Of a stretch of 64,000 nucleotides of DNA, positions 46,691 to 56,611 are shown piece by piece. Position numbers and translations under genes: made by a program. The first letter of the stretch is position 1. Every line of letters starts with the position of its first letter. This DNA comes from Bicyclus anynana (lineage: Eukaryota > Arthropoda > Insecta > Lepidoptera > Nymphalidae). A model generated the notes under the pieces. That model saw nothing but the letters and a program-made list of their open reading frames with translations, searched no databases and had not been told where the DNA came from. The stretch lies in contig NC_069092.1 in NCBI RefSeq assembly GCF_947172395.1, positions 6,307,418-6,371,417 of the forward strand, written 5' to 3'.

Positions 46691-47755
46691 ACAGACAAAT
46701 GTCGTTTCCAAGAAACTCGAGAGTTAAAAAAATCCTAGCGTTGCACGATAAAAGAAACACAACCAATGAAGAAGTTGTACAGAAATCAGTGAGTACCTTC
46801 TTCACTGTATTTATTTATGTTTTAAGTACTTACTACACAATAGTTATAGTAATTCATCACAGTAATTTACAATTTCCTTACTGGAACGGTATTGTAGCCT
46901 GTAGTAATGGGACTGTGGGATACAATATTTTTAACTAAAACTTGAAATTAACATAATTTTTAGTAATATTCAGATAACGAAGAGAATAACGATGATTTTC
47001 GTCCAGCTCATCATCAGATAGACTCTCATGATGAGACTTATTGTGAGGGTTAGTGTTTTTATATACTTGAAGTGATTTAAATAAGTAGTTTTTTAACCTA
47101 TTATTACAGAATTTAATTGCAATTCCATCAACTTCATCACGAAATATTCCAAGTCCAAGCTAAAATAGAAAGAAAACATAAGCAAAATGAAGCTAGTTGG
47201 CGGGGAAATGTGATTAAAAAGCTAAACTGTTCGAAGACGTTTGTCTTCAGGCTTTTGGCCAATTATATATTCGCTGATGATATCTGAGGTACACATAACA
47301 AGCACCCAAAACTAGACGACGTCATAAAGGGAGACAGCATACGAAATTATATAAAGGCTATACTAAAAATAGAGTCCCATTAAACGAGAGTCAATACAAC
47401 AAGGGTTTTCATAGACGGAAGTAAGAAAATAGGTGATATTTACAGTAATTACGTTGAAGCTCAAAAGCAAAAGAACTAGCCTTATGGGAATTATGTTATA
47501 TTTTATAAAATATTTACCCAGGAGTTTAATATACTATTTATACGGATGATAAAGAAAATAGAAAAGATGACCACGAGAACAATTTGAAAGAAAAACAATT
47601 ATGTTGAGAAGAAAAAGCTTAAGCAAGTTAAATGTTTTAAATTTTACCATTTGTGATTTAAAAACTAACAAGGCAGAATGCTATGTTTGAGACGAGTCAA
47701 ATGCCACCAGAGGAGTTTATGACTTAGGAACTTGTGTCTCTTTACTTTGTGCCAT
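46691..47755 (+). pseudogene. Decayed multi-exon transposase-like gene
   Basis: Exon 2 (46691-46788) holds ATG at 46699 (MSFPRNSRVKKILALHDKRN ...) and a donor TCA|GTGAGT. Exon 3 is about 46964-47048, rich in acidic residues (SDNEENNDDF), with donor G|GTTAGT. Exon 4 starts about 47110 after TTATTACAG. The best-preserved stretch (from 47288) reads GTHNKHPKLDDVIK, IRNYIKAILKIESH, a stop, TRVNTTR, then VFIDGSKKIGDIYSNYVEA and YGNYVIFYKIFTQEFNI. Near 47636-47745 it reads KLNVLNFTICDLKTNKAECY, V, a TGA where Trp is expected, then DESNATRGVYDLGTCV. Each in-frame stop is one substitution from a sense codon, and at least one frameshift occurs near 47170. I recall this motif order from a large family of uncharacterized arthropod proteins. 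The catalytic residues cannot be assigned with confidence. Confidence 0.75.
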
Positions 47756-48180
47756 TCCTGTAATAATAACGATAGTTAGAAGTTGCCAATTGTTGATTTT
47801 ACCGATTTAATACTTTAAACTACTATGTTCTTGATTTTCTTTATTCCAAACGTCAATAAATATTTCTTTCTATATCGGCATTTTTTGTGATAATTACTAA
47901 CTATCGACTCTAAAAGAAGAAAATTTTATCGTGTATAGCGTCATAAGCCTACATAATTAAAAAAAAATATTTTGTTTATCTGCAATAATGACACTAGTGA
48001 TACCCGGTGTCACAAAAACCTTCGTATCACTTTGAATAAATATGAAACTTAAAGTTTTATTCTTTTGTTATATAAAATGATAATCACTTTGTCATGTTTA
48101 ATCTATAAAAACAACAAAAATTAAGATTATCTCCCGTAAATCGAATTATAAACATTGAAAATGCTCTCCTGTAAAACAGT

Positions 48181-48221
48181 AGTTTTTGAGAAATGTCAAT
48201 GTTGTTGCAAATGAGCGATAT
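48181..48221 (-). repeat. Right terminal inverted repeat
   Basis: Inverse partner of 46072-46112. Confidence 0.9.
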
Positions 48222-49271
48222 GTTAATGTAGCTAGAACAGGTAATCATTCTATGCACATTAAGTAGACTTTATTTCATCACAATTCCAATTCCAACAAGA
48301 ATCATAGAACAAGTAATTCATTTACATTGCGATACCATCTTTAGATAACTTGATTATTGTAGAAGCTTTAATGATATTGCGCCAGTGAAGTGTTATAACC
48401 GCTAGAGAATTGTTTGTTAAGGTAGTTAATAAAATAAAAAAAAATACAATTTAGCAACTAAGATTTATTTAGGCAATTCAAATTTATTGACTAAATTAAG
48501 AAAATCACTTAGGTAAAAATACTTAATTACAATAATATTTAGTGCCTTCGGCCAAGACTAGTTAGTTGTAGTCTTACAGTAAAGACATACTTCCCACCAA
48601 GAGACATTTTAATTTTACGGCTATCTGAGCGGCTACGTAGAAGCCAGTCAGATAAAGTACAACCAGCACTCCTTTCTAGAAACCATATTTTAAAGGTCTT
48701 GTCACACAATACAGTCTCGCAAAATTAAAAAAAATTGCAGTAGCCGCAAATTTCGTAATAAAAAACAGGATATTTTTTTTATCTAAATACACTAACTTAT
48801 ACATTATTATAATATAACATTAATTTATCGACAACAGCTAATATTTTCATCCCAAGTTTTACTGTTTTGTCTAGTTCACTAGAACTCTCTAGATGCAATA
48901 ACATATCACTGCTTAGTACTGACTGATGTGAATAATTATGTATGTTAAATTATTCCTCATTATAAAGCAAATGATTATATTTTGGCTCAAGACACTTTGT
49001 ATTTTAATTTAGCAGAACTAAGAAATATTTTTTTTGTCTATTTATGGGGATATTTTTTTTTATCATATTAAATACGAATACTCAATTAACAAAAAACGTT
49101 ACCAACTATTTATTATGCCCCAAATACTGTTATTCAAATGAACCCAACTTCATTCTACTCGAAGTAAGTATTTGATAAAGTTCTATTTTAAGTTCCGGTA
49201 GCCGCGTATAAGATCGTATCTGAAAATTTTAAGATTGTTCAATTAATGTTTTTTTTTATGATCTTACATCA
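48222..49271. other. AT-rich unique sequence
   Basis: Nothing recognised. Confidence 0.45.
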
Positions 49272-49432
49272 TCCATACTAATATTATAAATGCGACAGTA
49301 TGTTTGTCTGTCTGTATATTGCCTTTTCACGGCTGAAATGCTGACCGATTTACATGAAATTTAGTAGGTTTAGAGATAAAGTGGATTTTGGACATAAGCT
49401 ACTTTTTATCCAGCAAAAATCCATGGTTCCCG
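49272..49432 (+). mobile_element. Helitron-like 5' fragment
   Basis: Starts A|TCCATACTAATATTATAAAT and continues TTCACGGCTGAAATGCTGAC and GGACATAAGCTACTTTTTAT to about 49432. The 3' terminus is missing. Confidence 0.65.
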
Positions 49433-50013
49433 TTTTATAATACACATTAAAACACAAATTAATCTTCTAATTTTTGTTCTTTAGTAGGTAGGTATCATAA
49501 ACCATCACGTCGAAACGTGTTCCAAAGATTTGCTTTGCTTTGTTTTGATTTGGCAAAACGCGAATTTACTACGTTCCTACGTCATCTACGAAATGATGCT
49601 TTATTTTAGTTTTGAACGATCAACCATTAAAAATTAAAATTATTTTGTTTACTTTGGATATCATGAAATACTTTATGTGACACCAGGTTAAATAAAACAA
49701 CACAGTTAGATTTTACGTTTTTTTAATTCAAGTGTTATCTAGCTAAACGTATAATATAGTATGTCGTATGTTCATTACCATAAGAAAATAATCAAGTAAG
49801 AAAACAATCAGGAAAAAATTCCGACAAGAAATTTCCATCGTCATCGTCAATAGCTATGAAATAGTACCGAAGTCAAACGATATTATTAACAAGAAATTAT
49901 CCTGTATATATAGCATCATGTATAAACTATATAGTATAAATTTTGCCGACGGTTTGAAATGACAAAGACTTGACTGTAATTGGATAATCTTTCTTTTATA
50001 TCGAAAACAATAA

Positions 50014-50056
50014 TCTACTCTAATATTATAAAGAAGAAAGTTTTGTATTTTTTATG
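50014..50056 (+). mobile_element. Helitron-like 5' end fragment
   Basis: A|TCTACTCTAATATTATAAAG and AAGAAAGTTTTGT match only the first 40 bp of the Helitron-like family. No end was found. Confidence 0.45.
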
Positions 50057-50249
50057 TAATCACTCACAAAAAAACGACAACAAAACTCAAAAAGCAAAAT
50101 TTACTAGAAACAAATAAATATGAACTGAGATTTTTTTATTAAATAGTGGTAATTGGATATACTCGTAGTGTGTAATTTCCAAATACAAAGATTTAAAAAT
50201 TAGTTTTATTCGTCATATTGTTAAAAATATATCCAAATACAAAATTGCA

Positions 50250-50650
50250 GATGCAACTTTATACAAAAGCTCCGTAGCAGTTTAGTTTCATTTGCCTCAA
50301 CTAGATGTCGCTAGCAGTCAGTTCCTAGCTTGGCTTTTGTTTGCTTTACTCTCGTTGAACTCTTTTGACTGTGTGGGTGTACCGGCTTTACGTTTACTAC
50401 AACTACAGGCACACATTGTGTAGACGTCGCGTAAATATAGAGCTCTACGAGTGGTCTCTACGCACACATTGTCACTGTCTTATCAGTATAGTAGGACGCG
50501 GTAAATAAAGCGTAGTAGTGTGTGTGAACACGTTGTTTCTGTCAATGTATTTCAATGCGAGAGTTTTAGTCTCCACTGCCAGTAGATGGCGCGACTTTTA
50601 AGTTTCACTACATTTTAAGTTTTATTAGCTTGACTAGTTGTAGACAAAAT
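50250..50650. other. GC-richer unidentified block
   Basis: The block contains ACTAGATGTCGCTAGCAG and AGTAGATGGCGCGAC, motifs seen singly elsewhere (9972, 10012 and 38949 have CGCCATCTA). It may be an old mobile element. No inverted repeats could be confirmed. Confidence 0.3.
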
Positions 50651-50851
50651 CATAAAACGTATATTTATAGTCTAAGGCTTCATTAGTTAAATAATAATTA
50701 TGTAATCTATATTTACCTACTGACAACCATTTTAACACTGGGACACTTTTTTGGAGTTCATTAGGGTTGAAAATTTTCTAAAAAGCTGACAAATTTTAGT
50801 TAGGTCTTAAGTTTTTTAAAAGTAGGTAGGTAGTTGGATAAAAACATATTC

Positions 50852-51095
50852 ACAAATAAAAACTATACAACCAAAGTTCTACGCTGATACTTTTATTTTT
50901 TTTTACTATATCTAGATTTATATTTAGATTTAAATCTAGATTAATTCTAGCTGTAGATAACATGTTCTCTAAATTGAATAAAAATTTAAATATTCACAAA
51001 TAAAAATTACACAAACAAGGTCCTACGCTGATATTTTTTACCTTTGCAACTTATTATTCTATTTTTTTTACCTTTGCAACTTATTATTGTAATGA
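50852..51095 (+). repeat. Local repeat cluster
   Basis: CACAAATAAAAACTATACAA with TTCTACGCTGATACTTTT (50849-50898) recurs as CACAAATAAAAATTACACAA with GTCCTACGCTGATATTTTTT (50995-51040). A further TACCTTTGCAACTTATTATT is duplicated at about 51040 and 51070. The segment 50908-50985 (TATATCTAGATTTATATTTA) recurs at 51677-51755. These are duplications of unknown origin. Confidence 0.6.
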
Positions 51096-51309
51096 GTTTA
51101 TCCTTATACTAAATTATAAAGACCTACTTAGATATTAATATGTGAAAATATATCATATATTTTCGTTATAAATTTCGAGACTTAATTAATTGGTTGAATC
51201 CTACTCAGAGTACCTAGTATAGATAATTATAATTTATCACACTATAATAATAAGCTACATGCGATAGATATACCTACTACCTATACTTGGGTAACTATAC
51301 GCGTTCTAT

Positions 51310-51545
51310 TTTATGTAATGCCATAGCCAGACTACCCAAGTCTCGCGGGAAGTAGCGAGGAAAGTAAGCAGGGAAGTTATATGGCGTTACTCGTCTTGCC
51401 GCATAGCGTTCCGCGCGCGAGTAATTCCGCGAGTAAAGTATGTGGCTCGGCAAGACATTATCGCGGCAGCACGAGAAGCATAGTGTGGCAGCCGGGTGAG
51501 GAATGTGCGCGTGCCCATTACCTAAGTTTTATGAATCGTTTTTTG
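51310..51545. other. GC-rich CpG block
   Basis: This 235-bp block (AGTCTCGCGGGAAGTAGCG, GCGTTCCGCGCGCGAGTAAT, CATTATCGCGGCAGCACGAG) is the strongest local CpG enrichment in its neighbourhood. A plus-strand frame at 51381-51584 shows no domain. It could be a promoter-type region or a MITE. Confidence 0.35.
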
Positions 51546-51961
51546 AGTCCGTCCGTCTTCACTGTAACGTGTACAAAAACTTAGTTTATACTTAGGTAAA
51601 TACATACACACAATGATTGGTAACGTGCCATGTTCATATTACCATTATTTTTTAGATGTAGAGTTTATATTATTATTATATCTAGATTTATATTTAGATT
51701 GAAATATAGATTAATTCTAGTTGTACCTAGATAAAATATTCTCCAAATTAAATCTGCATTCGGTCAACTTGATAAATTTTGTCTCATGCAAACTTGAACG
51801 TGTGTATAAGCGATCATAGAGGAGTTAATTAATGTTTATATCTACTGCCTGGTTCAATAGTACCTACCTAAGCATGTGATTTCGGTTCACGCGGTACTTG
51901 GATTAATCTATAAAATAATGAACTTCTTTTTTCCAAGATTTTTTTTTTATAAAATTTTCAG

Positions 51962-52004
51962 CCCAATGAAGTTGTTAAGTTTGTGGTATCACCACCGTGC
52001 CTAG
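51962..52004 (+). CDS. Candidate 43-bp exon, unidentified gene
   Basis: The acceptor TTTTTTTTATAAAATTTTCAG| and donor GCCTAG|GTAAGTAT are both strong. Exactly one frame is open (phase 0 start, phase 1 end) and encodes PNEVVKFVVSPPCL. The other two frames contain stops. The gene is not recognised, and its phase does not join directly to the candidate exon at 31163. A repeat-like stretch follows (52019-52211), so this could also be part of a mobile element. Confidence 0.33.
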
Positions 52005-52018
52005 GTAAGTATGCTTAG

Positions 52019-52211
52019 CCTTTGGTCCTGGTCAATATCGTCAACATATTGTAGTGATCGCTAAAGTCAAACATCACCTTAGAGTGATGAGGGGTAGGTT
52101 AGCGGACCAGACCAAATTGGAGCCGCGTGGTATGTCGCAGCTCCATATCTTTTTTTCTTTTTTGTTAAAAAGGAAGGCTATATATAACCCAGCTAATGAT
52201 GATGATAATAA
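52019..52211 (+). mobile_element. Probable LINE or SINE 3' end with (GAT)n tail
   Basis: AGCGGACCAGACCAAATTGG, AGCCGCGTGGTATGTCGCAG and AAAAAGGAAGGCTATATATA lead into ACCCAGCTAATGATGATGAT. I recall this ending in lepidopteran genomes. The GAT tail matches those of SINE family 2 and the RTE-like LINE. Confidence 0.5.
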
Positions 52212-52638
52212 ATAGGTACCTACTTATTATGTAGAGCTGTACAATTTTATTGAAAATCTACTCTATACCTAATACAGCTGTAGAGGTTGGTTGTTTGAGC
52301 CTCTACGTCTACTTAATTATTTTATTAATACCTATCAGCAGTAGTGTGCAGTTCATACATGCAATAAAGCAATACCTATCCTGAGGACTCATTACAAACC
52401 TACATCTGAGAAGGACTTTTTCATTTTTGTGCAATTCGTACCTATAGTGCATACCATAGTTGAAAGCCTTGTGCACGCCACTGATGTCAGTAGCTAATAC
52501 TAAAGGTAAAATGGCGCGGTTGCGATAACAGCAGGAAGAGGACCAACGTGACATCCTGTGCCACGGAAGCAGTTTTGTACAATAAGATGAATCCTCCGAT
52601 AAGTAGATCCGAATTCCGAAGGTTTCGTTTATGAAAAT

Positions 52639-52668
52639 ATACGGTACGGTACGGTACGGTATACGGTA
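52639..52668. repeat. (TACGG)n microsatellite
   Basis: About four tandem ACGGT/TACGG units, plus an imperfect one. Confidence 0.85.
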
Positions 52669-53019
52669 ATATATTTATAGTATTTTCAGATAACATCAGT
52701 CAAGTTCTTAATATCACTTCCAGTCTTAACATTGGTTGAATACCGACCGTAGAAATGTTGACAGTAATTTTTACGGTACGCATTTAGTTCGTTCGTCACC
52801 GGAACTACTAAACGGATTTTCACGCAATTTTCATAGTTCAATAAATAAATTAACCGATAATAAAAATATTTTTTTCCAATAAAACTTGATCAGGCATTTT
52901 CGTGCCAAAAAAGACACTCGAAAAATAAAAATACTCTGGTATAGGTATTTACGAAAATTTCTGCATTAAATATCGATTACAATCATATCTAATTGTTTAA
53001 GTAATCACGTTAAAATTGG

Positions 53020-53310
53020 ATCAGTGTATTTTTCTCAACGAAGATAAGTAATAACTGACAAGTTTTTTTCGAAAACAGGATAAGAAACCGGACGGCTTCG
53101 GGAACCAGCTGCAAAAAAAAACTAGTTTCTCCCAGCGGCCATTTTGTGAAACTAAATCGATTGGTGGCCAAAAATCAATTGTCACGCATAACCTTTCCCT
53201 ATTGGCCCACTTTTTACATTGGGGTGACACAATGGACTCCGCTTTCCCCTTTTTTGCTCCTGGGACCCTTTTAAATATGAATCCAATAGGTTCAAACCTC
53301 CACATACTTC
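53020..53310. other. Promoter-like CCAAT block
   Basis: The block contains ATTGG and CCAAT-type motifs (GATTGGTGGCC, CTATTGGCCCAC) and GCGGCCATTTTG (YY1-like). A minus-strand frame at 53021-53305 has no recognisable domain. Resembles the patch at 10140-10345 in motif content only. Confidence 0.25.
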
Positions 53311-53477
53311 TCTGCTGACTAGAAGCTTAGAATACAACAAAAAGAACAAAATTTAAACTTTCAAAATTATTTATTTTTTTACAAGGAGCAGTCATTTCTG
53401 ATATAGGTAAGAAGTCTTTTTTTATTTATCGAAATAGTATATATTTTCGAATTTGATATTTAATTAATTAATTGTTT

Positions 53478-53600
53478 TTAACCGACTTCCAAAAAGGAGG
53501 AGGTTCTACGGTCGGGTGTATGTATGTTTGTTTTTTTTATGTACGTCCAGCGACAATTCCGTCATTTATGGACCGATTTTGAAAATTCTTTTTTGTTCAT
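53478..53600 (+). repeat. AACCGACTTCC-type repeat
   Basis: It starts TTTAACCGACTTCCAAAAAG, GAGGAGGTTCTACGGTCGGG, then TGTATGTATG and GGACCGATTTTGAAAATTCT. It matches 21630-21688 in inverse. I recall this as an abundant lepidopteran element. The 3' end is not clear. Confidence 0.65.
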
Positions 53601-53825
53601 CTTGAATTATTTTCTGCACATAATCTAACAATGTAGTGTAAGCAACGAACTCTGTAAATCTTCTTTCCTAAAAATAATGTATTGTTAATATTATTCACGT
53701 GCCTATAATTACATACACACATGTTTGTTAATTTACCTACGTACGAATTAATAATTTACTTAGCTACTAGCTACTGCTAACTCTGTTCAAAATCCCCTTA
53801 TGTTCAAAATTCCCTGCATGTAAAA

Positions 53826-53975
53826 TTCCCATTTTTGTGTGTTATATTAAAATCCTTTTAATATAACTAAGTTTGAATTTCGAACTCTTCCATGGCTTAA
53901 TTCCCATTTTTGTGTGTTATATTAAAATCCTTTTAATATAACTAAGTTTGAATTTGGAACTCTTCCATGGCTTAC
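53826..53975 (+). repeat. 75-bp tandem duplication containing a palindrome
   Basis: Two adjacent 75-bp copies (53826-53900 and 53901-53975) differ at about two positions. A third copy may begin at 53976 (TTCCC). Each holds TTATATTAAAA-TCC-TTTTAATATAA, an 11-bp perfect hairpin. Confidence 0.9.
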
Positions 53976-53980
53976 TTCCC

Positions 53981-55988
53981 GTATATTGACTTTGCAGATT
54001 TGTCAACTTCAAAGACAAACGAAGCACGTCTTTACGAGTGAACTCAACTATGTCGCATAGCTCGCCCGCGCCGTCTCGGTATCAACGACCGTGGGTGAGT
54101 TCCAGTAATGAAAGGTCGTTGGTGTAAAGTTATGTGCCCGCTGCATTATTGAACGCTAGCTTTCAAATGCGACTTCGTTTGCAATGATTTGTCACACTGA
54201 TACCGACTTTTTGACGTGACAACGTCTTTTAATTTGATGGAGCCGGCTGTAAAATTGAAAAAATATGACGTCATGCATCGTTCCCTCGCTCTAGGTTTTC
54301 CAACTTTTTTACAAGAAATAAATTATATTCTGGTCTAAGAAGATTAAAAAACAGTATTTCAGAAAAACGAGCAGTATTTTATTTATTTAATTCTTATGAC
54401 GTTGTCACGTTCAAATATAGTCAGTAAACCGACTTTACAGACAACCAGGATTGCAAAGGTAGTTTAAAAAAATAATTAGAATTTTAGGCAATAAAAAGTC
54501 CATCAGCCTTAGGTGTTGTGACACTAGATATCTCGTGAAGAGAATAAGGCAAATGTCGACCAATAGCGCGGTATCAAAAATATTGTTTTCTCTCTTTCGT
54601 CCAATCTCAATGAAAGAGAAAGAGATAATTGAGTTTTCCTCGCTATTAAATGTCTTTTTCTCTTTAAAAGATATGTCTTGATTCATGCTTGACCATGGAC
54701 CACACCATTTTGTTTCACGGTGTTTGTGGCCGCACTCTTTTGACCAATTTTAATGATTTTTTTTTATTGTTTCCATCGACCGGTCTTTTATTGTTTCCGT
54801 GTAAAATAAATTTATAGAGAAAAAAGTTTGCCTGGTCAGGTCCTTAGGTATGGAAATTAATTTCTTACAATCTAGTATTAATGATATAGTTACACAGTTA
54901 AAACTTCTTCTAAGTTCCTATTTGGTTTACACGATGAATAAAAAAATACCAAACCTCCAGCTCAATTAACAATAAATGTTTATTCATTACCAAGTTATGA
55001 AAGGAAGGAAATATTACCTACTTGTGTATGTCATTGACGTAGATAATGCAACAAAGTATAACGTCGTAATATTAAGAGGGCTCTTTTTTATTTATTTTAC
55101 GATTTTAATTTACGTTCTTTATGTAATTTCAATTACACATACTTGTACGCAAGGCTGGTGTAATGGGCTGTTCAGAATGTTTCAATTTCGTTTCAGCGGG
55201 TTACAAATTGGTAGGTAAAACAGTCAATCGAATATTAACTTAGGTAAGTTTCACACTATACCTGTGAAATTGAATTAACATTTTATAATAACTGAACTGA
55301 AATAAACTAAAATAAGCCACAACAAGTCCGACTCGAAAAAAAGTTTTGGTGCTTAACTACTTAGGCACTTAAAATGTGCAAAAATTTACAAATAAACATT
55401 CTATAGAGTAGAACATCCCCAAAAGATTATTATGTAGGAATGTGGAAAAAACATCGTTTCTGGTTTATTAAAAAAAAACCCCGATTTTTTTTTTTAATAA
55501 ACAGGGTACTTATATAAATTTTTCATATTCAGCACCTGCAAGTAAACGCTCTATTTTATTCGATATCGTATGTTATGTAATTAAAAACTATACCTATGTA
55601 TACCTAGATAAATGAACACCAGATTTGCATACCAACCTACATATACAAGCCTTAAACCCTTTTATCTGCGAAACAGGTACATCCAAGCAATTCCCACTTG
55701 ATTAAAGTTAATACAATTTTCAAGTAGGTAGGCAAGAAACGACTGCCTGCCGTCTTCCTCCGTAATTTTAAAGCGAGTAAGTATTGTTTTAATCTTTCGC
55801 GGTTTGCATATAGATGTATTCGTAGCTACCTACGAGTAAGTACAAGATATGCTTAGTTATCTCTCTACGCAACCACTTATATCGAATTTTCCATTGAGGT
55901 AGGAAAGTAACAAATAATTTTAAACTTAAAGTTAAGCTGGATTAAAAAACCAAACCCATTTAATTATTTACTTACAAGTTGGTACATT
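53981..55988. other. AT-rich unique sequence
   Basis: No gene or repeat was recognised. The plus-strand frame at 54976-55218 is hydrophobic but has no domain or splice context and is treated as chance. Confidence 0.4.
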
Positions 55989-56093
55989 TCTTTTTGGAGC
56001 TAAAAACTATTTTGTCGCCGATAACTTTCTTGCGATTGGTTGCTTGCGTAACAGATAGAGTGAAGTTTGACTGGGTCCGCTAGTATATAGTTA
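55989..56093 (+). mobile_element. Helitron-like 3' end
   Basis: GTGAAGTTTGACTGGGTCCG ends in CTAG|T at 56090-56094. The last 30 bp resemble the terminus at 44285-44312. The 5' part was not found. Confidence 0.6.
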
Positions 56094-56107
56094 TACCTAT
56101 GCTTCAC

Positions 56108-56298
56108 TATCATCACTACATAGTATAAAACAAACTCACTTTCTCTGTCCCAATATCCCTATGTATGCATAAATCTTTAAAACTACGCAGCGGATTTTGA
56201 TGCGGTTTTTTTAATAGATAGAGTGACTTAAGAGGAAGGTTTATATGTAGGTATAAAAAGCGACACGGCTTCGCACTGGTGCAATGCTGATACTAAAT
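56108..56298 (+). mobile_element. Degraded repeat of a lepidopteran TE family
   Basis: CATCACTACATAGTATAAAA, AACTACGCAGCGGATTTTGA and AATAGATAGAGTGACTTAAG match a family I remember from Lepidoptera (possibly Helitron-like). It ends near GACACGGCTTCGCACTGG. No terminus was verified. Confidence 0.5.
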
Positions 56299-56386
56299 AC
56301 ACTACAGAAAACTATGAATGTTGTCTATAAAAACATAGCGGCCCGCTCCCGATTCGCACAAGGATCACACTATCACATCATATCTA

Positions 56387-56611
56387 TCACACTAATATTA
56401 TAAAGGCGAAAGTTTGTGTGTATGTATGTGTGTATGTTTGTTCCTCCTTTACGCTTCGGATGCTTAAGCGATTTGGCTGAAATTTGAAATGGAAATAGAT
56501 TTCACTCTGGATTAACACATAGGCTACTTTCAAACTCGGAAAAATCCATAGTTCTCGTGGCGTTTGTAAAAAAATTAATTCCACGCGTACGAAGTCGCGG
56601 GCGTCCGCTAG
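56387..56611 (+). mobile_element. Small non-autonomous Helitron-like element
   Basis: It starts A|TCACACTAATATTATAAAGG and ends GCGGGCGTCCGCTAG|T, with the same boundaries and body (GCTGAAATTTGAAATGGAAA, GGATTAACACATAGGCTAC) as 14895-15113. It is 225 bp long. The GCGG/CCGC hairpin overlaps the CTAG end. Confidence 0.87.

Larger units (their letters stand above)
46072..48221 (+). mobile_element. 2.15-kb DNA transposon with 41-bp TIRs, decayed
   Basis: The left end (46072-46112) starts ATATCGCTCATTTGCAACAA. The inverse of the right end (48181-48221) starts with the same 20 bases, and 35 of 41 positions match overall. Between the ends lies one relic transposase gene (46691-47755) on the plus strand, so ends and gene define one element. 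Immediate flanks are ATAA (46068-46071) and G-TTAA (48223-48226); a mutated 4-bp target duplication such as TTAA is possible but not proven. No other copy of the TIR was seen in the window. The superfamily is undetermined; Sola-like and Kolobok-like groups are hypotheses based only on possible 4-bp targets. Confidence 0.85.

Noticed and set aside
54976..55218. Hydrophobic 80-codon plus-strand frame
   Set aside because: AT-rich DNA readily encodes Ile/Phe/Tyr-rich frames. No start context or conservation evidence is visible.
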